Assembly: GCA_900755995.1 (NCBI GenBank)
Contig: CAAEIM010000197.1
Location: forward strand, 1-8,082
Direction: 5' to 3'
DNA length: 8,082 nucleotides
Source of the DNA: Clostridia bacterium
GTDB taxonomy: Bacteria; Bacillota; Clostridia; Oscillospirales; Acutalibacteraceae
Under the pieces are notes generated by a model, which searched no databases, was not told the origin of the DNA, and saw only the letters and a list, made by a program, of their open reading frames with translations. Position 1 is the first letter of the stretch, and each line of letters opens with the position of its first letter. Of the stretch, positions 1 to 5,098 are shown piece after piece. The position numbers and the translations under genes are program-made.

Positions 1-240
1 GCTTGCCCCTATGCGGTTTGACTGACCTGTGATGACAGTTTTTTGAATCCACATAGGTCAAGCAATTTTCTTTTATGGTTTAATTTAATTTATCTAATCG
101 CCTATCTGAACGAATAGCATAGTGTCTTGACAGACGGTCAATTTCAACGCTCGATTATGCAAATTCTTTACCTCTATTATGGTTTAAATCGCATTGAAAT
201 TAATATTATTTTTTTATTATTTTTCTTTTAAGGACAACAC
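1..240. other. Gene-free structured stretch at window start
   Basis: I see no convincing gene here; every reading frame on both strands is broken by stops. It is rich in inverted repeats. Bases 1-16 pair imperfectly with 49-63 (GCTTG...CCTATGCGG against CCACATAGGTCAAGC), with a CTGT/ACAG hairpin at 27-38 followed by a T run inside the loop. A TTGAC/GTCAA hairpin lies at 127-141. ATTTCAACGC at 141-150 pairs 9/10 with GCATTGAAAT at 191-200. TTATGGTTTAA is directly repeated at 73-83 and 177-187. It could be a structured RNA, a replication or recombination site, or the remains of a neighbouring gene; the sequence alone does not decide. Confidence 0.4.
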
Positions 241-243
241 CTC

Positions 244-270
244 AAAAACGGCTTAAATAAGCCATTTTTT
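244..270 (-). terminator. Bidirectional-looking intrinsic terminator after the helicase-like gene
   Basis: GGCTTA (250-255) and TAAGCC (258-263) form a 6-bp stem with a 2-nt spacer. It is flanked by AAAAAC on the left and ATTTTTT on the right, so a T tract follows the stem on either strand. It lies about 55 bp past the stop of the minus-strand helicase-like gene. The very short loop would open at least one stem pair in RNA. Confidence 0.55.
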
Positions 271-276
271 CGAGAA

Positions 277-299
277 TTTAGCACCTCCAAAGTGCTAAA
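277..299. repeat. 8-bp perfect inverted repeat in the helicase gene 3' UTR
   Basis: TTTAGCAC (277-284) and GTGCTAAA (292-299) are a perfect 8-bp stem around a 7-nt loop, just past the stop of the minus-strand gene. On the minus strand one arm reads GGAGGTGCTAAAT, nearly identical to the GAGGTGCTAAATG ribosome binding site and start of the helicase-like gene at 1520-1532. The gene is therefore bracketed by two copies of this short sequence. No start codon sits at a suitable distance from the downstream copy. Confidence 0.55.
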
Positions 300-322
300 C
301 GCTAAAATGTGTTGCGCCTCCG

Positions 323-1522
323 TTAGCTATTTAGCCACTCAAAAAATAGTTTTCTCATACGCTTTGATGGTATGTAAATGTTGATTATTTCACCGCTATC
401 TGTTACTCTGATGTTGCTTCTCCATATCCATTGTAATAATGTTGATAATGCTATTTTATCTTGGTCTATGGTTATTCCGTGCTGATTGAAAAATTTAGTT
501 ATTTCTGGATTTTCATACCAATTTACAGCATACATCAAGCAAGTTGCATTTTGATAATCATTAGTTGCCCGACAATTGCACGGTACAAATCCATTAGTAT
601 ATCCTTTACCCGATAATTTTTTCTTGCAATCTTTATAGGAAGTCCACATTATATTTTTACTGTTGGATTTTATGATATTCCTGCTATAATTGTAGAAGTT
701 TTTTTGAAGTTGGATAATCTCATTTTTGTTGTAATTGCTTTTGCACCAACTCGATGATAGTGCATTATCTTTTTGACTTATGTTTGTATTGAGAACACCG
801 CTATAAATATTAAAACGATTGTTATATGGTTTTTTGTTTGGATTGTAATAATCTACCAGTGTGTATTCACCGTCTATCAATTTTATGCTTTTCTTTTCAT
901 ACTCAATTTTGTATAGGTCAAAATAATATTTCATCAGACTACCTTCAAATAAATAGGTCAGCACATATACTTTTTTAAACAGTTTGAATATTTCATTCGG
1001 AAAATGCCACAGAAAAAATTTATCGTCAACTTTGAATAAGCATTTATTATTTGCTAATATGCGTACATCATCAAATCGTGTGTCAAGTTCAGAGCCTACC
1101 CATTCAATTAAGCCGTCATTGTTTACTCTTATATCGTTATTACCCAACAGATATTGAAAATCGTCTTTGCCTGTAAAATGGTATGGCTCAACTGCTGTTA
1201 ATGTTTCATCGAGTATAAGTGTGTACTCGTTTTCCTTTAATGCCTCTTTGCAATTATCGTCAAATCTTCTGAATAGTTCGTGCGTGCTTGCAATATCCAT
1301 TTGATTATTTAAGAGGTTAGCAATATTACCTATCTTTCCACTGCCTTTGTTCTCTGGTTCAAACATCTTTCTATCTGTTGCATTTATTATCCTCTTGACC
1401 TCATCTAAATATGGAGTTATGTATAAAATGTTTTCATCAAGGTTTTTATTCAATAAATTTTTGATAGTCCAGCTTGTTTTACCGCTGCCCATAATTGAAT
1501 CAACTACTGTAATTTGTTTCAT
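323..1522 (-). CDS. Phage-type SF2 helicase-like ATPase
   Basis: A 399-aa protein with helicase hallmarks. There is a Walker A loop near the N-terminus (MGSGKTS, residues 11-17), an STHELF segment at 79-84 resembling SF2 motif Ib, and a Walker B/DEAD-like box LILDET at 102-107. A hydrophobic segment VYVLTYLFEG follows around 185-194, and a C-terminal QWIWRSNIR (364-372) looks like motif VI with its arginine finger. Single-domain helicase-like ATPases of this kind occur in phages and integrative elements and are usually assigned to DNA replication or remodelling; the exact substrate is unknown. The ATG start has GAGGTG 5 nt upstream. It lies downstream of the HNH gene on the same strand after a 143-bp gap with a weak promoter of its own, so it could also be the last gene of the early operon. 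The Walker A glycine at the -6 position is Ser9, a mild deviation. Helicase activity is inferred from motifs only. Confidence 0.75.
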   Translation of the reverse strand: MKQITVVDSIMGSGKTSWTIKNLLNKNLDENILYITPYLDEVKRIINATDRKMFEPENKGSGKIGNIANLLNNQMDIASTHELFRRFDDNCKEALKENEYTLILDETLTAVEPYHFTGKDDFQYLLGNNDIRVNNDGLIEWVGSELDTRFDDVRILANNKCLFKVDDKFFLWHFPNEIFKLFKKVYVLTYLFEGSLMKYYFDLYKIEYEKKSIKLIDGEYTLVDYYNPNKKPYNNRFNIYSGVLNTNISQKDNALSSSWCKSNYNKNEIIQLQKNFYNYSRNIIKSNSKNIMWTSYKDCKKKLSGKGYTNGFVPCNCRATNDYQNATCLMYAVNWYENPEITKFFNQHGITIDQDKIALSTLLQWIWRSNIRVTDSGEIINIYIPSKRMRKLFFEWLNS

Positions 1523-1587
1523 TTAGCACCTCATTTGTTTTATTATTTTGTATAAAATCCAACCTCAGAAAATGCTTGTTTTTTCCC

Positions 1588-1616
1588 ATTATACAGCCAT
1601 TTTCAAGGGTTTTTAA
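1588..1616 (-). promoter_or_regulatory. Candidate promoter of the helicase-like gene
   Basis: On the minus strand TATAAT (1593-1588) is preceded, with a 17-nt spacer, by TTAAAA (1616-1611). The -10 is perfect but the -35 matches only partly. It lies 66 bp upstream of the helicase-like start codon. Without it the gene would depend on readthrough from the HNH gene. Confidence 0.4.
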
Positions 1617-1665
1617 TAGTCTTTAAAATGTCGAGTAAGCCATAGAAAAAACCGCATTTTTGCTC

Positions 1666-2076
1666 TTAACTCCTCTTTTTATGTTCATAATAGTGGCGCA
1701 TATTTTCTGACTGCGTACACCATTCCAATTCATCAATTCTGTTATGGTTTCTGTAAATCGCTTTATGATTTACCACCGGTTTATTTTCGGGGTTATCTAT
1801 AAAACTTGCAATTAGTCGATGCGTTCCTATCTCTTTGTATGTGCCGTCTGTTTGCTTAATTTTTACATAACCATACTGTGTTGGCGTTGCTCCGTCTTTC
1901 ATTTCTTTAAGTTTGTTTTTGTCAATGACTCGGCAAATCTTGCCTTGTTTAGTAGCCGCATAGTATGGTTTACCTGTATTCGGGATTTTTTTAAAACCAA
2001 AATTTTCAAATAACTTTTTTATCTTTGGAGATAAATCTAAATAATTTTGATTTTTGTATTTTTTCTTTGCTTTCAT
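1666..2076 (-). CDS. HNH endonuclease (HNH_3 / NUMOD-type, homing-like)
   Basis: A 136-aa protein. The C-terminal half carries the HNH core typical of phage and intron-associated nucleases: HRLIASFI (86-93), then VNH (102-104), RNHNRIDELEW with the central Asn (109-119) and the closing SEN (123-125). The segment around 38-50 (YYAATKQGKICRV) resembles the NUMOD4-like DNA-binding piece seen in such proteins. They make metal-dependent nicks or breaks and often spread as free-standing homing nucleases. I chose ATG at 2076 because GAGGTG lies 5 nt upstream; the TTG one codon earlier would leave only 2 nt. The start overlaps the stop of the upstream HTH gene as TGATG, so the two are probably translationally coupled. 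In the classical family the second motif usually reads NHxDGxxxNN; here it is NHKAIYRNHN, so Asp-Gly is lost, and activity is not certain. Confidence 0.8.
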   Translation of the reverse strand: MKAKKKYKNQNYLDLSPKIKKLFENFGFKKIPNTGKPYYAATKQGKICRVIDKNKLKEMKDGATPTQYGYVKIKQTDGTYKEIGTHRLIASFIDNPENKPVVNHKAIYRNHNRIDELEWCTQSENMRHYYEHKKRS

Positions 2077-2261
2077 CAAAACACCTCGCTTAATTTGTTT
2101 ACATATGTTTTTATTCTGTTCTCTGTTTCCTGTGATAGCCTTAAATCATCGTGCAGCCATCTGTAATAAGCGGCTGTACTAATTTGTGTGCGTTTACAAA
2201 AGGTTGTAACGGGTATTCCGACCTCTTGTAAGGTCTTTTTAGTCTGTTCTCTGATGTCTAT
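2076..2261 (-). CDS. Small Cro-like helix-turn-helix protein, apparent ATA start
   Basis: This 61-aa reading frame lacks ATG, GTG or TTG, and an in-frame stop lies two codons before the proposed ATA start at 2261-2259. Three things support it. A perfect AGGAGG (2276-2271) lies 9 nt upstream. The frame stays open to a TGA that overlaps the next gene's ATG. The product looks real: residues 17-50 read as an HTH (TTFCKRTQISTAAYYRW followed by LRLSQETENRI). This resembles small phage regulators in which an FCK..IST..YYRW helix pair is followed by an LS.ET..RI segment. Its place, first in an early operon divergent from a CI-like repressor, suggests a Cro-like role (inference). The GTG inside the ribosome binding site is in another frame and meets a stop after ten codons. 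Either translation starts at ATA, as rare ATT/ATA starts do, or an ATG has mutated and the gene is weakened. Confidence 0.65.
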   Translation of the reverse strand: MDIREQTKKTLQEVGIPVTTFCKRTQISTAAYYRWLHDDLRLSQETENRIKTYVNKLSEVF

Positions 2262-2294
2262 ATTTGTTCACCTCCTAACCGTTACTATACAAAG

Positions 2295-2337
2295 GAATTA
2301 TTATTGACTTACTTCAAATAATAGTATATAATAATTC
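2295..2337. promoter_or_regulatory. Operator-like inverted repeat over the divergent promoters
   Basis: GAATTATTAT (2295-2304) and ATAATAATTC (2328-2337) are a perfect 10-bp inverted repeat with a 23-bp spacer. The arms touch the -35 and -10 boxes of the rightward promoter. Further GAATTAT-like half-sites lie at 2354-2360, 2368-2374 (inverted, one mismatch) and 2394-2400. They are the likely binding sites of the XRE repressor or the small HTH protein; occupancy is inference. Confidence 0.6.
2304..2332 (+). promoter_or_regulatory. Rightward promoter of the XRE repressor
   Basis: TTGACT (2304-2309), a 17-nt spacer and TATAAT (2327-2332) make a near-consensus housekeeping promoter. Transcription would start around 2339, giving a leader of about 80 nt before the repressor ATG. 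Its -10 box shares two bases with the leftward -10 box. Confidence 0.85.
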
Positions 2338-2351
2338 TGAGCAAACCACAA
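2323..2351 (-). promoter_or_regulatory. Leftward promoter of the HTH-HNH operon
   Basis: On the minus strand TTGTGG (2351-2346), a 17-nt spacer and TATACT (2328-2323) fit a promoter starting near 2316, about 55 nt upstream of the ATA start. It occupies the same DNA face as the rightward promoter, so only one RNA polymerase can bind at a time. Confidence 0.65.
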
Positions 2352-2379
2352 GTGAATTATAAGAATAATAATTTACTTG
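2349..2379. repeat. Inverted repeat in the repressor leader
   Basis: CAAGTGAATTAT (2349-2360) and ATAATTTACTTG (2368-2379) pair 11 of 12 around a 7-nt loop. It begins about 10 nt past the predicted rightward transcription start and overlaps the leftward -35 box. It could be a second operator or an mRNA hairpin. A self-complementary AATTATAATT follows at 2395-2404, just before the ribosome binding site. Confidence 0.55.
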
Positions 2380-2420
2380 TATTTTATATAGAGGAATTAT
2401 AATTACTCGCGGAGGAACAA

Positions 2421-3095
2421 ATGGATATTTCAAAAACTTCAAAGCGTATAAAGGAATTAAGAGAAGAAAAGGGATTAACTCACAAGGCATTAGCGGCAAA
2501 TCTATATTTTGATTTTGATTTTACAATTAGTGATAAACAGCTAATGTATATTGAAAAAGGAATTGATGAATTTCACGCCAAATCGAATGCCGTTGCTGGT
2601 ATGGCTACAAAAACGTTGTACGTGCTTGCTCAATATTACAATGTTTCTGCTGATTATTTGCTGGGTTTTACCGATGTTAAATCGCCCGATATGAACATAA
2701 AAGAGGTGTGTAATTATGTCGGACTATCCGAAGAAGCTGTAAACTGGCTTGTAGCGGAAAAAAACCATAAGTTGCCCGGTTACATAATCTCTTGTATCAA
2801 TCTGCTTTCAAAAACAAGTGGCTTTGAAACTCTTTGTAGAGCTATTATTCATTACTTGCAGTCCGAACAAATAGAAATACGTGGCTCTGGTGATAGTGTT
2901 GGTTTGTTTGAAATGATAGAGCCTAACATCAGAAATCAAACCGAACCATTAAATTATTTATACACACTTTTCGGCGATAGTAGTTCTATGAATATTTCAA
3001 TGCAAGCATTAGATAATTCTTTTTGGGAAAATTTCTTTTTAATTGAAGTGGAAAAAGAACTCGATGAAATAAAAAAAGAATTAAAACAAAAATGA
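2421..3095 (+). CDS. XRE-family repressor (CI-like)
   Basis: A 224-aa transcription regulator. Residues 5-75 form a Cro/CI-type helix-turn-helix: RIKELREEKGLTHKALA, a longer than usual connection, then a recognition-like segment around ISDKQLMYIEKG, and the closing ALAQYYNVSADYLLGFTD typical of XRE proteins. Residues 90-224 form a helical C-terminal region that I do not recognise; it has no visible Ser-Lys LexA/CI autoprotease pair and no HEXXH protease motif, so derepression by self-cleavage is not supported. The ATG follows a GGAGGA at 5-nt spacing. It is transcribed alone from the promoter at 2304-2332 and ends at the hairpin at 3116-3148. Lying back-to-back with the HTH-HNH genes over shared GAATTAT repeats, it is most likely the repressor of that operon and of itself. 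Confidence 0.8.
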   Translation: MDISKTSKRIKELREEKGLTHKALAANLYFDFDFTISDKQLMYIEKGIDEFHAKSNAVAGMATKTLYVLAQYYNVSADYLLGFTDVKSPDMNIKEVCNYVGLSEEAVNWLVAEKNHKLPGYIISCINLLSKTSGFETLCRAIIHYLQSEQIEIRGSGDSVGLFEMIEPNIRNQTEPLNYLYTLFGDSSSMNISMQALDNSFWENFFLIEVEKELDEIKKELKQK

Positions 3096-3115
3096 TTTTT
3101 GAATATAAATAAAAT

Positions 3116-3150
3116 AGCCTATACAGTTTATTTTTAGCTGTATAGGCTTT
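3116..3150 (+). terminator. Terminator of the XRE repressor gene
   Basis: AGCCTATACAG (3116-3126) and CTGTATAGGCT (3138-3148) form a perfect 11-bp stem with an 11-nt loop, 20 bp after the repressor stop. The T run after it is short, but an A-rich stretch precedes it, so it could stop transcription from either side. Confidence 0.75.
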
Positions 3151-3423
3151 AATTCATATGTGTTTTATGCGTAAATGTAATTTAGCAATAAAAGTGCTGT
3201 TTTATTATGCGTTTTTAGCCGATTTTGCGATTAAAATTGTAGTAATGAATTTATATTACCTTATACATAAACGCTTGAAATAGCTTATTTTTTAAGGGTT
3301 TACGCATATTAAGGCGCAGCGGAATATACAAGTCCTGCATTGCCGCTGCTCGTCATAAATTTTTAAAGGAACAAGCTGTTCCGTTAGAAAATCTTTTAAA
3401 GGGACATCGTGTCCCAGCTCGTT
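3150..3423. other. Gene-free region with recurrent ACGC motifs and three hairpins
   Basis: No protein gene is visible. A motif close to (A/T)AACGC(A/T)T recurs four times: ATGCGTAAA (3167-3175), ATGCGTTTT (3207-3215), TAAACGCTT (3268-3276) and TTTACGCAT (3299-3307). The first and last are perfect inverted copies. Three hairpins follow: GCAGCGG (3316-3322)/CCGCTGC (3343-3349), GGAACA/TGTTCC (3368-3382) and GGGACA/TGTCCC (3401-3415). Motif repeats in AT-rich DNA next to hairpins fit an origin or a regulatory hub, but no partner protein is identifiable. Confidence 0.4.
3368..3415. repeat. Tandem pair of triloop hairpins with a compensatory change
   Basis: GGAACA-AGC-TGTTCC (3368-3382) and GGGACA-TCG-TGTCCC (3401-3415) are each a perfect 6-bp stem with a 3-nt loop, both preceded by TTTTAAA, 33 bp apart. 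They differ by A:T to G:C at the same stem position on both arms, as a selected stem would. On the minus strand each is followed by CTTTAAAA or CCTTTAAAAA, so they could act as weak terminators there. Confidence 0.6.
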
Positions 3424-3424
3424 C

Positions 3425-3530
3425 CAAAATCGTCACATTTCGTCTGTATTGAATTTTCGCTTAAAAGGTAAAACTATACCAATTAGCTGTAAAAACGCAA
3501 CAGAGGGCAATTCTCGGCTTGTATGGGGTA
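3425..3530. repeat. Copy A of a diverged ~105-bp noncoding repeat
   Basis: It begins CAAAATCGTCA and ends with a strongly conserved block around 3489-3530 (TAAAAACGCAACAGAGGGCA, then TCGGCTTGTATGGGG). The same blocks occur with nearly the same spacing (64 against 66 bp) in copy B. The middle part is diverged, but both copies hold a small GGTA/TACC-like hairpin at the same place (3467-3480 here). No reading frame is conserved between the copies. On the minus strand the unit runs into the hairpins at 3415-3368. Confidence 0.6.
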
Positions 3531-3583
3531 TATACGCTTTATTGAACCGTTATAGGTTTTTAATTGAACAATAATATCTAATT

Positions 3584-3612
3584 AAAAAAGCAAGCCTTAT
3601 TTCAGACTTGCT
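3584..3612 (-). terminator. Minus-strand terminator downstream of copy B and the Fic gene
   Basis: On the minus strand AGCAAGTCT (3612-3604) pairs over 9 bp (one U·G) with AGGCTTGCT (3597-3589) around a 6-nt loop, and six T follow (3589-3584). This is the best leftward terminator in the region. It would end the Fic operon mRNA about 150 nt past the stop codon, or a separate small RNA. Confidence 0.75.
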
Positions 3613-3613
3613 C

Positions 3614-3721
3614 TAAAATCGTCATATTTGACCTATATTGCATTTTCAGTCATAGGTATAACCTTTATATTACTAAACCATAAAAACGCAACAGAGGGCA
3701 TTTATCGGCTTGTATGGGGCA
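3614..3721. repeat. Copy B of the diverged noncoding repeat
   Basis: It matches copy A at TAAAATCGTCA and at the block 3681-3720 (TAAAAACGCAACAGAGGGCA, TCGGCTTGTATGGGG). Between these lie an ACCTAT/ATAGGT stem (3631-3636 with 3652-3657) and a GGT/ACC hairpin (3656-3664). On the minus strand it is followed directly by the terminator at 3612-3584, so it forms the 3' end of the Fic mRNA or an independent ~137-nt RNA. Confidence 0.6.
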
Positions 3722-3759
3722 TTTGTGGTTTTTACCCATAGAATAATTGTAATATATTA

Positions 3760-4455
3760 TTAATTCTTTTCATTAATAGTAATTCCTTGAATTGCATTTT
3801 TATACAAAAACTCTTTCAACTTTTCGCTTTTGCCTGAATTGTAGTAATCAAGTAACAAAATATTAAACTGTTCCATATGCTTATCTGTTATGGTTAGTAT
3901 TCCCGCCCCAGCCATAACAAGAATTTTATTTGCAAGTGTTAAACTTGTTCTTTTGTTACCGTCCCAAAAGAATTGACCTCTTGCACCCCACACAAACGAT
4001 TCTAATGCTTTTTCTGTTGCAGTTGCATTACTTGATACTATTGAATTTAGTTCTTTTATAACTGTTTCTTGCTTTGGAATAGGTGGCTCGTAGTCTGTGC
4101 CTGATATGCCTACTGTACCTGTTCGGAGCTTGCCCCATTCAAGAGCTTCATTCCTTGCGATAAATTCATTCAGTTTGCACCAATATTCAAATGTTATCGG
4201 CTCGTTTATGGTATTCAAAAGGTATTTCCAAGCATCACGCATATTCAATATTGCTTGAATATCGTCAAGCTGAACATTCGGAACATTAACACCGTTTAAT
4301 ATGGTTTTTGTCTGCGGGAATGTAACGGCTCTGTTCTCCATTCTCATTCCGCAATATACATTTTCGTCCCATTTCTTTTTTGCAAGAAATATACTTTGTT
4401 CAGATGTAAGATTATATTTATCCACAAACATATTGCTCAACTCCCACATATTCAC
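3760..4455 (-). CDS. Fic-domain protein lacking the catalytic histidine
   Basis: A 231-aa Fic/Doc-family protein. Active Fic enzymes transfer AMP or another nucleotide/phosphate to target proteins, and the His of HxFx(D/E)GN(G/K)R acts as the general base. Here the motif at 161-169 is QFFWDGNKR: Asp, Gly, Asn and Arg are kept, with Lys as in Doc, but the catalytic His is Gln. The substrate flap is present (RTGTVGISGTDYEPP, 111-125). An N-terminal MENRAVTFPQTKTIL (39-53) resembles the inhibitory-helix segment of self-restrained Fic proteins, with Glu40-Asn41 in the key place but Gly instead of Ser/Thr four residues before. The start is probably GTG, overlapping the upstream stop as GTGA; ATG two codons later is an alternative. 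Third gene of an operon. It may be an inactivated toxin, a pseudo-enzyme or a variant with other chemistry. Confidence 0.85.
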   Translation of the reverse strand: MNMWELSNMFVDKYNLTSEQSIFLAKKKWDENVYCGMRMENRAVTFPQTKTILNGVNVPNVQLDDIQAILNMRDAWKYLLNTINEPITFEYWCKLNEFIARNEALEWGKLRTGTVGISGTDYEPPIPKQETVIKELNSIVSSNATATEKALESFVWGARGQFFWDGNKRTSLTLANKILVMAGAGILTITDKHMEQFNILLLDYYNSGKSEKLKEFLYKNAIQGITINEKN

Positions 4456-4640
4456 TCGGCAAATATTTCCTTTTTTATGTCATTAAAACTATTGTAATGC
4501 TTTCTGTTAGGGTCATTTGCGATTTTTTCAGTTTCTATCACTTCATCAACGCACAAACCTTGCAAATAAGCAATAGCATATCCCAATTTGTAATCGGGCA
4601 TTTGGTTTATTATTTGAATTGCTAAATCTCTGTTGCTCAT
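4452..4640 (-). CDS. Putative antitoxin paired with Fic
   Basis: A 62-aa acidic protein (AIQIINQMPDYKLGYAIAYL at 7-26, then an extended, charged tail with NDPNRKHYNSFNDIKKEI). The N-terminal helix pair is of the kind found in small antitoxins of Bacillota, with a tail that could wrap a partner; the family name is not certain. GAGGT lies 7 nt before the ATG. Its stop overlaps the Fic start by 4 bp (GTGA), the usual antitoxin-toxin order, which supports co-translation. I see no SxxxE(G/N) inhibitory motif of the VbhA type, so if it restrains Fic it does so differently. It could also be a leftover from another toxin pair. Confidence 0.6.
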   Translation of the reverse strand: MSNRDLAIQIINQMPDYKLGYAIAYLQGLCVDEVIETEKIANDPNRKHYNSFNDIKKEIFAE

Positions 4641-4702
4641 TAGATTTACCTCTTTTCAGATTAGATTATTGTTTTTATGTTTTTTGTAATTGTTTTCTAT
4701 TT

Positions 4703-4933
4703 TTAAAAAAAAATATTGCTCTCCGAAGAATCTCTTTTATACTCTAACAAATCGCCGGGTTGACAATTTAATAATCTGCATAGAGTTGAGATGTTTTCCC
4801 AAGAAACTAATTCACCGTTACGGAATTTTTGCAAGGTTGCTTCTCCGAATAGCTTTTCTTTTCTTATTCTGTATGTGGAATATCCCGCTGTTTTTAAAGC
4901 TGATATTACATCAATCTTATAACTTATCGGCAT
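4703..4933 (-). CDS. Small XRE-family regulator of the Fic operon
   Basis: A 76-aa protein that is a single Cro/CI-type DNA-binding domain: VISALKTAGYSTYRIRKEKLFGEATLQKF with the recognition helix near GEATLQKFRNG, then the family signature ENISTLCRLLNCQPGDLLEY. The frame is open further upstream, but ATG at 4933 is right: GGAG lies 6 nt before it, and the upstream residues have no domain character and overlap the promoter. The gap to the antitoxin gene is only 62 bp with no terminator, so regulator, antitoxin and Fic are likely one transcript. The divergent region at 4985-5100 holds repeated AGTGTATA boxes over both promoters; this protein is the obvious candidate to bind them and repress both directions (inference). 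Confidence 0.8.
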   Translation of the reverse strand: MPISYKIDVISALKTAGYSTYRIRKEKLFGEATLQKFRNGELVSWENISTLCRLLNCQPGDLLEYKRDSSESNIFF

Positions 4934-4987
4934 TTTATTACTCCTTTCGCAGAAGTGGCTATAATTTATACAAGCCCACTTTTCCAC

Positions 4988-5098
4988 TATACACATTATA
5001 GCACAAGTATGCACTAATGTAAAGTGTATAAATGCATAAAATATACACTATATGTTTGTGCATATTGCCAATAGACATACACACAATTTTAGTGTATA
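4988..5098. promoter_or_regulatory. Operator array of AGTGTATA boxes
   Basis: The octamer AGTGTATA or its complement occurs at 4988-4994 (7 of 8), 5023-5030, 5042-5049 and 5091-5098. The two central boxes form a perfect 8-bp inverted repeat with an 11-bp spacer. They sit inside a second inverted repeat TATGCAC (5008-5014)/GTGCATA (5058-5064) with the same centre, at 5036. The outer boxes overlap the leftward start site and the rightward -10. This is a typical layout for a repressor that shuts both divergent promoters. Confidence 0.7.
4995..5023 (-). promoter_or_regulatory. Leftward promoter of the XRE-antitoxin-Fic operon
   Basis: On the minus strand TTTACA (5023-5018), a 17-nt spacer and TATAAT (5000-4995), with TGC directly before the -10, make a strong extended -10 promoter. 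The start site would be near 4988, inside the TATACAC box at 4988-4994. Confidence 0.85.

Noticed and set aside
95..190. Protein-like reading on either strand (for example VEIDRLSRHY... on the minus strand)
   Set aside because: Each frame is interrupted by stops within 25 codons and lacks a start with a ribosome binding site.
1640..1662. Possible terminator of the HNH gene (GCA/TGC with T run)
   Set aside because: The stem is only 3-4 bp; too weak to call, so readthrough into the helicase gene is possible.
1819..2013. Plus-strand frame of 64 codons
   Set aside because: It lies inside the HNH gene on the opposite strand, has no ribosome binding site and no domain character.
2314..2499. Minus-strand frame of 61 codons
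   Set aside because: It overlaps the XRE repressor start and both divergent promoters; it is a shadow.
3584..3620. Minus strand reads TTTTAGAGCAAG...AAATAAGGCTTGC, recalling a Cas9 repeat:antirepeat
   Set aside because: There is no CRISPR array or Cas gene in the window; the sequence is fully explained as a terminator stem.
4418..4427. TTTATCCACA, a DnaA-box-like sequence
   Set aside because: It is a single copy inside the Fic coding sequence, with no cluster or AT-rich unwinding region around it.
4301..4486. Plus-strand frame of 61 codons
   Set aside because: Antisense to the Fic start, rich in Phe and Leu from A/T bias; no start signal.
4690..5001. Plus-strand frame of 103 codons
   Set aside because: Antisense to the small XRE gene and its promoter; the real HTH protein is on the minus strand.
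4934..5014. N-terminal extension of the small XRE gene
   Set aside because: The extra 27 codons cross the predicted start site and operator, and a good ribosome binding site precedes the ATG at 4933.
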